From Xenophilus aerolatus (GTDB lineage: Bacteria > Pseudomonadota > Gammaproteobacteria > Burkholderiales > Burkholderiaceae_C), in contig QAIB01000003.1 in assembly GCA_030418545.1 (NCBI GenBank), positions 62,001 to 126,000 on the forward strand: a stretch of 64,000 nucleotides of DNA, in the 5' to 3' direction. Below, in pieces: positions 7,482 to 15,990 of the stretch. Both the position numbers and the translations under genes were made by a program. The notes under the pieces were generated by a model, which saw nothing but the letters and a program-made list of their open reading frames with translations, had not been told where the DNA came from and searched no databases. Numbering within the stretch: position 1 is the first letter of the stretch; every line of letters starts with the position of its first letter.

Positions 7482-9068
7482 ATGAATTTCAAGAAGAAAG
7501 TGGCCGCAGCGGCCGTCCTGTCTGGGCTTGCAGCTACAAGTTTGATAGCAAATGCCCAGACCATCCGCATTGCGAACCAGGGCGATGCGCTGTCGATGGA
7601 CCCGCACTCGCTCAATGAATCGCTGCAGCTGTCGACCACCGCCAACGTCTACGAGACGCTCACCGGTCGCAACAAGGACCTGAGCCTGGCGCCGCTGCTG
7701 GCGACGAGCTGGAAGCAGGTCTCGCCCGCCGTGTGGCGCTTCGAGCTGCGCAAGGGCGTCAAATTCCACGACGGCACTCCCTTCACCGCGGACGACGTGC
7801 TCTTCAGCCTGGCCCGCGCCTCGGGTGACGGCTCGGACATGAAGAGCAACACCAACGACATCAAGGAAGTGCGCAAGGTCGACGACTTCACGGTCGACAT
7901 CGAGACCAAGGCCCCCTTCCCGGTGCTGCCCGACGTGCTCTCCACCGTGATGATCATGAGCAAGAAGTGGTGCATCGAGAACAAGGCCGAGAAGCCGGTG
8001 GACCGCCGCAAGGGCATCGAGAACACCGCCTCCTTCAAGGCCAACGGCACGGGCCCGTACAAGCTGCGCGAGCGCCAGCCGAACGTGCGCACGGTCTTCG
8101 TCCGCAACACCGCCTACTGGGGCAAGATCGAAGGCAACGCGCAGGAGGTGGTCTTCACCCCCATCGCCAACCCCGCCACGCGCGTGGCCGCGCTGGTGTC
8201 GGGCGAGGTCGACGTGATGGAACCCATCCCGGTGCAGGACATCCCGCGCGTGAACGCCAGCCCCAACGCACGCGCCGTCGTCGGTCCCGAGCTGCGCACC
8301 ATCTTCCTGGGCATGGACCAGAAGCGCGACGAACTGCTGTACTCCAGCGTGAAGGGCAAGAACCCCTTCAAGGACAAGCGCGTGCGCCAGGCCTTCTACC
8401 AGGCCATCGACATCAACGCAATCCAGCGCACCGTGATGCGCGGCGCGGCACGCCCCACGGGCCTCATGGTCGGCCCCGGCATCAACGGCTGGACCGAGGC
8501 TCAGGACAAGCGCCTCCCCTTCGATCCCGACGGCGCGAAGAAGCTCCTGGCCGATGCGGGCTACCCGAACGGCTTCGAGGTCACGATGAACTGCCCGAAC
8601 GACCGCTACGTCAACGACGCACAGGTCTGCCAGGCGGTGGCTGCCAACCTCGCACGCGTCGGCGTGAAGATCAACCTGGCCGCCGAGACCAAGGGCACCT
8701 ACTTCCCCAAGATCCTGCGCCGCGACACCAGCTTCTACATGCTGGGCTGGACCCCGTCGACCTACGACTCGCACAACGCGATGAATGCGCTGATGCGCTG
8801 CCCGGACGACAAGACCGGCGACGGCCAGTTCAACCTCGGGTCGTACTGCAACCCGAAGTTCGACGAGCTCACCGTGAAGGTCCAGTCCGAGACCGACAAG
8901 GCCAAGCGCGACGCCATGATCAAGGAGGCCTTCCAGGTCCATTCGGACGACATCGGCCACCTGCCGCTGTACCAGCAGTCGCTGGCCTGGGGCGTGAGCA
9001 AGAAGGTCGAGCTGGTGCAGATGGCCGACAACTACATGCCCTTCAAGTGGATGAGCATCAAGCCTTGA
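7482..9068 (+). CDS. peptide/opine-type ABC transporter substrate-binding protein, second copy
   Basis: A 528-residue family-5 periplasmic binding protein, paralogous to the protein at 3450. The ATG at 7482 is chosen because GAGGAG lies 7 bases upstream and MNFKKKV begins a good signal peptide cleaved after residue 25 (ANA|Q). The hydrophobic core of the signal peptide is encoded by sequence that closely matches the dispersed Comamonadaceae repeat (7497-7553). Mature landmarks are RIANQGDALSMDPHSLNES and the KGVKFHDGTPFTADDVLFS block. It is cotranscribed with the permeases and ATPases. Confidence 0.92.
   Translation: MNFKKKVAAAAVLSGLAATSLIANAQTIRIANQGDALSMDPHSLNESLQLSTTANVYETLTGRNKDLSLAPLLATSWKQVSPAVWRFELRKGVKFHDGTPFTADDVLFSLARASGDGSDMKSNTNDIKEVRKVDDFTVDIETKAPFPVLPDVLSTVMIMSKKWCIENKAEKPVDRRKGIENTASFKANGTGPYKLRERQPNVRTVFVRNTAYWGKIEGNAQEVVFTPIANPATRVAALVSGEVDVMEPIPVQDIPRVNASPNARAVVGPELRTIFLGMDQKRDELLYSSVKGKNPFKDKRVRQAFYQAIDINAIQRTVMRGAARPTGLMVGPGINGWTEAQDKRLPFDPDGAKKLLADAGYPNGFEVTMNCPNDRYVNDAQVCQAVAANLARVGVKINLAAETKGTYFPKILRRDTSFYMLGWTPSTYDSHNAMNALMRCPDDKTGDGQFNLGSYCNPKFDELTVKVQSETDKAKRDAMIKEAFQVHSDDIGHLPLYQQSLAWGVSKKVELVQMADNYMPFKWMSIKP
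7497..7553 (+). repeat. dispersed Comamonadaceae-type repeat, copy inside a coding sequence (signal peptide)
   Basis: The segment beginning AAAGTGGCCGCAGCGGCCG and ending CAGCTACAAGTTTGATAGCA aligns with the repeat copies at 52329, 58467 and others, including the terminal GCTAC-N6-GATAGC half. It falls in frame over residues 7-24 of the binding protein. Confidence 0.6.
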
Positions 9069-9074
9069 TGCCCT

Positions 9075-9095
9075 GCCGCTCCGGCCCCGAGCGGC
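9075..9095 (+). other. intercistronic hairpin after second binding protein
   Basis: GCCGCTC (9075-9081) pairs with GAGCGGC (9089-9095) around a seven-base loop, with no T run. Hairpins in this place often stabilise the binding-protein part of the mRNA and reduce read-through to the permease gene. Confidence 0.5.
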
Positions 9096-9165
9096 CGGCC
9101 GGCTGACCCAGCGGGCCGCCAGGTCCTTCACGCCCCCGAGTGCGGCCCGCGTCTTCCCCTTCACG

Positions 9166-10077
9166 ATGACCAAGACCCTCGCCCGCTGGTTCGACAGCGA
9201 TGTCGGCTACAGCTTTCGCACCTCGCCCGTCGCCGTCGCGGCGGCGCTGATCGCCTTCGTGTGCATCTTCTGCTCGGTGTTCGCCGGGTGGGTCGCGCCG
9301 CACGACCCCTTCAACCTCGCCTCCCTGGAGCTGGGCGACGCGCGGCTGCCGCCGGCGTGGTCCGAGGGCGGCAGCACCAAGTACCTGCTGGGCACCGACG
9401 ACCAGGGCCGCGACATCCTCTCGGCGCTGATCTACGGCGCCCGCATCTCGCTGATCGTCGGCGTGGTGTCGGTGCTGCTGTCGGTCTTCATCGGCGTGCT
9501 GCTGGGCCTGCTGGCGGGCTTCCTGGGCGGCTGGCTCGACTCCTTCCTCATGCGCCTGTGCGACGTGATGCTGTCCTTCCCCCCCATCCTGGTGGCGTTG
9601 CTGATCGCCGGCGTCGGCCGGGCGCTGTTCCCCAACGCGCACGAGTCCCTCGCCTTCGGCGTGCTCATCATCTCGATCACGCTCACCGGCTGGGTGCAGT
9701 ACGCGCGCACGGTGCGCGGCTCGACCATGGTGGAGCGCAACAAGGAATACGTGCAGGCGGCCCGCGTCACCGGCGTGGCGCCGCTGCGCATCATGCTGCG
9801 CCACGTGCTGCCCAACGTGACCGGGCCGGTGCTGGTGCTGGCCACCATCCAGGTGGCCACGGCCATCATCACCGAGGCCACGCTGTCCTTCCTGGGCGTG
9901 GGCGTGCCGCCCACTTCGCCGTCGTTGGGCACGCTCATCCGCGTTGGCAACGACTACCTGTTCTCGGGCGAGTGGTGGATCACCGTGTTCCCCGGCCTCA
10001 TGCTGGTGCTCATCGCCCTGTCGGTGAACCTGCTGGGCGACTGGCTGCGCGACGCGCTCAACCCCCGCCTGCGCTGA
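9166..10077 (+). CDS. Dpp-type ABC transporter permease, subunit C
   Basis: A 303-residue permease of the DppC/OppC family. The N-terminal cytoplasmic stretch is followed by a membrane helix at about residues 25-44, then GTDDQGRDILSALIYGARISL, the signature of this subunit. The EAA loop is at AARVTGVAPLRIMLRHVLPN. The C-terminus GDWLRDALNPRLR is the usual one. It pairs with the permease at 5168 to form the channel. It begins 97 bases after the binding protein and ends 19 bases before the first ATPase. Confidence 0.93.
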   Translation: MTKTLARWFDSDVGYSFRTSPVAVAAALIAFVCIFCSVFAGWVAPHDPFNLASLELGDARLPPAWSEGGSTKYLLGTDDQGRDILSALIYGARISLIVGVVSVLLSVFIGVLLGLLAGFLGGWLDSFLMRLCDVMLSFPPILVALLIAGVGRALFPNAHESLAFGVLIISITLTGWVQYARTVRGSTMVERNKEYVQAARVTGVAPLRIMLRHVLPNVTGPVLVLATIQVATAIITEATLSFLGVGVPPTSPSLGTLIRVGNDYLFSGEWWITVFPGLMLVLIALSVNLLGDWLRDALNPRLR

Positions 10078-10096
10078 CGACGAAGGACACGCCACC

Positions 10097-11163
10097 ATGA
10101 GCCTGCTCCAGGTCAAGAACCTCGTCGTCGAATTCCCCTCCCGCCGCGGCACGCTGCGCGCGCTGGACGACATTTCCTTCGACATCGCACCGGGCGAGAT
10201 CCTCGGCGTGGTCGGCGAGTCGGGTGCCGGCAAGTCGCTCACCGGCGCCGCCATCATCGGCCTGCTCGAGCCGCCGGGTCGCGTGGCCGGCGGCGAAATC
10301 GTGCTCGAGGGCCAGCGCATCGACAACCTCGGTTTCGAGCAGATGCGTCACATCCGCGGGCGCAAGATCGGCGCGATCTTCCAGGACCCGCTGACTTCGC
10401 TGAATCCGCTCTACACCGTCGGCCGCCAGCTGGTCGAGACCATCCGCACCCACCTGCAGGTGAGCGACGCCGAGGCGCGCCGCCGCGCGATCGATCTGCT
10501 CAAGGACACCGGCATCCCGGCGGCCGAGCAGCGCATCGACCATTTCCCGCACCAGTTCTCCGGCGGCATGCGCCAGCGCGTGGTGATCGCCCTGGCGCTG
10601 GCGGCCGAGCCCAAGCTCATCGTGGCCGACGAGCCCACCACGGCACTCGACGTCTCGATCCAGGCGCAGATCATCCAGCTGCTCAAGCGCCTGTGCCACG
10701 AGCGCGGCGCTGCCGTGATGCTCATCACGCACGACCTGGGCGTGATCGCCGAGACCTGCGACCGCGTGGCCGTCATGTACGCCGGCCGCGTGGCCGAGAT
10801 CGGGCCGGTGCACGAGGTGATCCACCAGCCGGCACACCCGTACACGGGCGGCCTGATGGCGTCGATCCCCGACATGGCCAGCGACCGCGAGCGCCTGAAC
10901 CAGATCGATGGCGCCATGCCGCGGCTCAACGCCATCCCCCGAGGCTGTGCCTACAACCCACGCTGCCCGCGCGCCTTCGACCGCTGCCTGGTGGAGCGCC
11001 CCGAATTGATGAACGCCGGCGCCACGCACGCCGCCTGCTGGCTGCACGACGCCGCCGACCCCCACCGCGGGCAGGGCGCGGTCGCGGCGCAGCACGAGCG
11101 CGAACGCGCCGCCGGCGAGCGCGCCGCGCCCGACGCCGCCGAACCCCTGCCGGAGGTGCAGCC

Positions 11164-11167
<4 letters not shown>
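10097..11167 (+). CDS. Dpp-type ABC transporter ATPase, subunit D
   Basis: A 356-residue ATP-binding subunit. Walker A GESGAGKS, signature FSGGMRQR, Walker B LIVADEPTTALD and the switch histidine in ITHDLG are all present. The C-terminal oligopeptide-transporter domain has the cysteine cluster ACNPRCP-like motif, here GCAYNPRCPRAFDRC...HAACW, which in this family may hold an iron-sulfur cluster. An arginine/alanine-rich tail follows. Its stop overlaps the next start (ATGA at 11164). Confidence 0.93.
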
Positions 11168-12216
<1,049 letters not shown>

Positions 12217-12333
12217 GGCGCCCTGCCGGGCCGGCGCCGGGGCGCAGCTTCGTCGCTGCGTGTGCGCAAACGCACAGCCCGTGCGCGGCGTCTGCGGCAC
12301 AGTCGGTCGATCCGCGACCGATGCCTTGACCGT

Positions 12334-13254
12334 ATGCAGCCCGATCTTCTGCCGCCCTTGCCCGCCACCGACTTCGCATGGAGCCGCCGGCGCTGGCTGG
12401 GCTCCGCGCTGGGGGCGACGGCTGCTCTGGCCGCCATGGCCGGCGGCGTCCACGCGGCCACCCAGGGTGCGACGCGCCGCATGCCCGTCATCTTCATCGG
12501 CCACGGTTCGCCGATGAACGCGCTCGCCGACAACGCCTTCACGCGCCGCCTCGCGGCGTGGGGCCGGGAGCTGCCGCGGCCCTCGGCCATCCTCAGCGTC
12601 TCGGCGCACTGGCTGAGCCGCGGTGCGACGGGTGTCGGCGTCCAGGCGCAGCCGAAGACCATCCACGACTTCGGCGGCTTCCCGCAGGCCCTGTTCGACA
12701 TGCAGTACCCGGCCCCCGGGCATCCGGTCCTGGCGCAGGAAACGGTCGGTGTGGTGCGGCAGGCGCCGGTGGTGGCCACGGAGCAATGGGGCCTGGACCA
12801 CGGCACCTGGACGGTGCTGCGCCACCTCTACCCGAAGGCCGACGTGCCGGTGTTCCAGCTGAGCATCGACTACGACAAGCCCCCGGCCTTCCACTACGCC
12901 GTGGGTCGCGACCTGGCCGCGCTGCGCGATCGGGGCGTGCTCGTGATGGGCAGCGGCAACGTGGTGCACAACCTGCGCGCCACCGATCGCGGAACGCCCG
13001 ACGGTCCGGTCGCGAGCCGTCCCTGGGCGCAGTCCTTCGACGATGCGGTCAAGGCCGCGCTCGCGGGCCGCGACGACCGGGCCCTGATCGATCATGGCCG
13101 CCTGCCCGGTGCCGACATGGCCACGGCCATGCCGGACCATTACTACCCTTTCCTCTGCGCGCTGGGCGCCGCCGGAGCCTCGGAGCGCGCCCGGACCACC
13201 TACGAGGGTTTCCAGTCCGGCACGCTCAGCATGCGCTGCGTGCAGTTCGGCTAG
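12334..13254 (+). CDS. DODA-type extradiol dioxygenase (YgiD/LigB family) with Tat-like signal
   Basis: A 306-residue protein. Residues from about 40 match the class III extradiol dioxygenase fold of 4,5-DOPA dioxygenases: IFIGHGSPMNAL, SAHWLS, HDFGGFP, LDHGTW and MGSGNVVHNL contain the conserved metal-binding and catalytic histidines. Before this domain lies SRRRWLGSALGATAALAAMAG, a twin-arginine-like export signal, unusual for a family whose best-known member is cytoplasmic. The ATG at 12334 gives the shortest sensible leader. It is 117 bases after the transporter ATPase, so cotranscription is possible but not shown. Confidence 0.85.
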   Translation: MQPDLLPPLPATDFAWSRRRWLGSALGATAALAAMAGGVHAATQGATRRMPVIFIGHGSPMNALADNAFTRRLAAWGRELPRPSAILSVSAHWLSRGATGVGVQAQPKTIHDFGGFPQALFDMQYPAPGHPVLAQETVGVVRQAPVVATEQWGLDHGTWTVLRHLYPKADVPVFQLSIDYDKPPAFHYAVGRDLAALRDRGVLVMGSGNVVHNLRATDRGTPDGPVASRPWAQSFDDAVKAALAGRDDRALIDHGRLPGADMATAMPDHYYPFLCALGAAGASERARTTYEGFQSGTLSMRCVQFG

Positions 13255-13267
13255 CGCGGGCCGGCGG

Positions 13268-14743
13268 CTACTGCTCCTCGCTCCAGGCGAAGCCGTCGCG
13301 CGCGATCATCGCGCTCGACGCGCTGGGGCCCCAGGTGCCGGCCGCGTAGGGGCGCGGCGCCCCGTCGGTCTGCCAGCTGTCGATCAGCGGTTCCACCCAG
13401 CGCCACGCCTCTTCCTGCTCGTCGGCGCGCACGAAGAGGTTCAGCCGGCCGTCGATCACGTCGAGCAGCAGGCGCTCGTAGGCGCCCACGCGCTCGGTGC
13501 CGAAGCGCTTGTCGAAGTCCAGGTCGAGCTGCACCGGCGCCAGCGGCAGCATGCCCGCGCGCACGCCGCCCTTGGTGCTCAGACGCTGGTCCTGCGCCTG
13601 GGCCAGCAGGTGCAGTTCCAGGCCGTCCTTGGGCTGCAGGTTGATCACCAGCTTGTTGGCCACGCCCGTGGGCGTGCGGAAGATGGCGTGCGGCGTGGCG
13701 CGGAAGTTGATCTCGATGCGCGCGTCGCGCGAGGCCAGGCGCTTGCCGGTGCGGATGTAGATCGGCACGCCGGCCCAACGCCAGTTCTCGATCTCGGTGC
13801 GCAGCGCGACGAAGGTCTCGGTGTGGCTCGCCGGGTCGACGCCGGGTTCCTCGCGGTAGCCGGGCACGCGCTCGCCGTAGGCCGTGCCGGCCACGTACTG
13901 CCCCCGCACCGCATGCAGGCCGAGCGTTTCGGGCGTCCAGCGTGCGAGTGAACGCAGCACCTTCAGCTTCTCGTCGCGGATGGCATCGGCATGGGCATTG
14001 ATCGGCGGCTCCATCGCGATCGCGCACAGCACCTGCAGCGCGTGGTTCTGGACCATGTCGCGCAGCGCGCCGGTCTGGTCGTAGAAGCCGCCGCGCTTTT
14101 CGACGCCCACTTCCTCGGCGATGGTGATCTGGATATTGGCGATGTGCTCGCGGCGCCAGATGGGCTCGAACAGCGCATTGCCGAAGCGCATCGCGAACAG
14201 GTTCTGCACCGACGGCTTGCCCAGGTAGTGGTCGATGCGGAAGATCTGGTTCTCGTGCAGCACCTTGCCCACCGCGGCGTTGATCGCGCGGTTCGAAGCC
14301 AGGTCGTGGCCCAGCGGTTTCTCGAGCACCACGCGGGTGTTCGGGCCGTTCAGTCCCGCGGCGGCGATCTGCTCGACCGTCTGCGTGAACAGGGCCGGCG
14401 CCGTGGCCACGTACATCACCACCGTGTCGGCGTTGCGCGACTTCAGCATGTCGGCCAGGCGTGCATAGTCGGCCGGCTTGGACAGGTCCAGCCGCAGGTA
14501 GTGCAGCATCGAGGCGAACTTCGCGAACTCCTCCTCGCTGGGCCGCTTGGCGCCCTCGACCGCCTTGAAGCGCGACGCGATGAGGTCGCGGTACTGGTCG
14601 TCGGACAGGTCGTCGCGCGCCACGCCGATGATGCGGCCGCCCTCGGGCAGGCTGCCGTGGCGGAAGGCCTGGAACAGGGCGGGCATCAGCTTGCGCCACG
14701 CGAGGTCGCCGGTGCCGCCGAACAGAACAAGATCGAAACTCAT
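13268..14743 (-). CDS. zwf: glucose-6-phosphate 1-dehydrogenase
   Basis: A 491-residue NADP-dependent enzyme of the oxidative pentose phosphate and Entner-Doudoroff routes. The N-terminal nucleotide site GGTGDLA and the active-site block RIDHYLGK are intact, as are EKPLGHD and IYIRTGKRL. It ends 13 bases before the convergent dioxygenase gene. It is divergent from the AfuABC-type transporter; the 164-base gap holds both promoters. With tal and pgi nearby it forms a sugar-phosphate neighbourhood. Confidence 0.96.
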   Translation of the reverse strand: MSFDLVLFGGTGDLAWRKLMPALFQAFRHGSLPEGGRIIGVARDDLSDDQYRDLIASRFKAVEGAKRPSEEEFAKFASMLHYLRLDLSKPADYARLADMLKSRNADTVVMYVATAPALFTQTVEQIAAAGLNGPNTRVVLEKPLGHDLASNRAINAAVGKVLHENQIFRIDHYLGKPSVQNLFAMRFGNALFEPIWRREHIANIQITIAEEVGVEKRGGFYDQTGALRDMVQNHALQVLCAIAMEPPINAHADAIRDEKLKVLRSLARWTPETLGLHAVRGQYVAGTAYGERVPGYREEPGVDPASHTETFVALRTEIENWRWAGVPIYIRTGKRLASRDARIEINFRATPHAIFRTPTGVANKLVINLQPKDGLELHLLAQAQDQRLSTKGGVRAGMLPLAPVQLDLDFDKRFGTERVGAYERLLLDVIDGRLNLFVRADEQEEAWRWVEPLIDSWQTDGAPRPYAAGTWGPSASSAMIARDGFAWSEEQ

Positions 14744-14860
14744 GAGGCCAGGGTCCGTGAAAAGTGCCGTCCAAAAGCGGCTGTCTGCCGTGCGACTTTA
14801 ATGGTAGTTCCACGGATGACCGATACCGGCTTGCACGGCTAAGCTACGCGCCGGCCCGCC

Positions 14861-14885
14861 GGCCCGCCGGGCCATTTTTTATTTT
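14861..14885 (+). terminator. terminator-like hairpin in the leader of the AfuABC-type operon (possible attenuator)
   Basis: GGCCC-GCC-GGGCC (14861-14873) is followed by ATTTTTTATTTTT. It points rightward and lies only 23 bases before the binding-protein ATG, while the upstream gene (zwf) is transcribed the other way. Any rightward transcript that reaches it must therefore be the leader of the transporter operon. A weak promoter candidate (ATGACC, 18 bases, TAAGCT) precedes it. It could be a conditional terminator. Confidence 0.5.
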
Positions 14886-14907
14886 TCCAGCAGGGTGTGA
14901 GTCCTCC

Positions 14908-15927
14908 ATGAACAAGCGTTTCAAGATCCTGGTCGCCGGTGCGGCGCTCGCCGCGGCCTTCGGTGCCTCGGCCCAGCAGGTCAACGTCATCTGCTCGGTG
15001 CAGGCCGACTGGTGCAACATGATCGCCACGGTCTACGCGCGCACCACGGGCGTCAAGATCAACCTGGCGCTCAAGGGCTCGGGCGAGGCGCTGGCCCAGC
15101 TCATCGCCGAGAAGGACAACCCCAAGACCGACGTCTGGTTCGGCGGCACGGGCGATCCGCACCTGCAGGCCGCTGAACAAGGCCTGACGCTCGAGTACAA
15201 GTCGCCCTCGCTGCCGCAGCTGTACCCCTGGGCGCAGCAGCAGGCCGAGCAGTCGGGCTTCAAGACCGTCGGCATCTATTCGGGGCCGCTGGGCTTCGGC
15301 TACAACACCGAGCTGCTCGCCAAGAAGAAGCTGCCCGTGCCGCGCAGCTGGGCCGACCTGCTCAAGCCCGAGTACAAGGGCGACATCCAGGTCGCCAACC
15401 CCGCCTCCAGCGGGACTGCCTACACCATGATCGCCACGCTGGTGCAGCTCATGGGCGAGGACAAGGCCTTCGACTACCTCAAGGCCCTGCACAGGAACGT
15501 CGGCCAGTACACGCGCTCGGGCACCGGTCCCATCAAGGCCGTGGCGCGCGGCGAGACCGCGGTGTCGATCAGCTTCGTGCACGACGCGCCGCAGGAAAAG
15601 ATGCAGGGCTTCCCCGTCGAGACCGTCACGCCCTCCGAAGGCACTGGCGCCGAGATCGGTTCCATGAGCATCATCAAGGGCGCGCGCAACCTCGACCAGG
15701 CCAAGAAGTTCTACGAATGGGCGCTGACGCCTGCCGCGCAGGCCTTCGGCGCCGCGGCCAAGCAGTACCAGCTGCCCTCGAACAAGGCCACGGTGGTCGA
15801 CCCCAACGTGCCCGACTTCAAGAAGATCAAGCTGATCAACTACGACTACAAGAAGTACGGCGCCAGCGCCGAGCGCCGCCGCCTGATCGCCCGCTGGGAA
15901 AAAGAGGTCAACTCGATCCCCCGTTAA
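14908..15927 (+). CDS. AfuA/FbpA-type ABC transporter periplasmic binding protein, possibly for sugar phosphates
   Basis: A 339-residue protein with signal peptide 1-22. It belongs to the family usually annotated as iron(III)-binding: VWFGGTGDPHLQAAEQG, YSGPLGFGYN and the KRVNPASSGTAYT-like NPASSGTAYT block are typical. It has no adjacent Tyr-Tyr pair, the iron-binding signature of FbpA. It carries VHD (224-226) and PSEGTG (242-247) as conserved polar blocks. The family member AfuA was shown to bind hexose phosphates. Position beside zwf, tal, pgi and a sugar-phosphatase-like gene fits that role better than iron, but the ligand is an inference. The ATG at 14908 has a weak ribosome site. Confidence 0.85.
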   Translation: MNKRFKILVAGAALAAAFGASAQQVNVICSVQADWCNMIATVYARTTGVKINLALKGSGEALAQLIAEKDNPKTDVWFGGTGDPHLQAAEQGLTLEYKSPSLPQLYPWAQQQAEQSGFKTVGIYSGPLGFGYNTELLAKKKLPVPRSWADLLKPEYKGDIQVANPASSGTAYTMIATLVQLMGEDKAFDYLKALHRNVGQYTRSGTGPIKAVARGETAVSISFVHDAPQEKMQGFPVETVTPSEGTGAEIGSMSIIKGARNLDQAKKFYEWALTPAAQAFGAAAKQYQLPSNKATVVDPNVPDFKKIKLINYDYKKYGASAERRRLIARWEKEVNSIPR

Positions 15928-15990
15928 TGGCGGCCGTGCGGGCCGCGCCCTGCGTGACGGCATCCGCGCGAACTTCCGGAGTCGTCGTCC

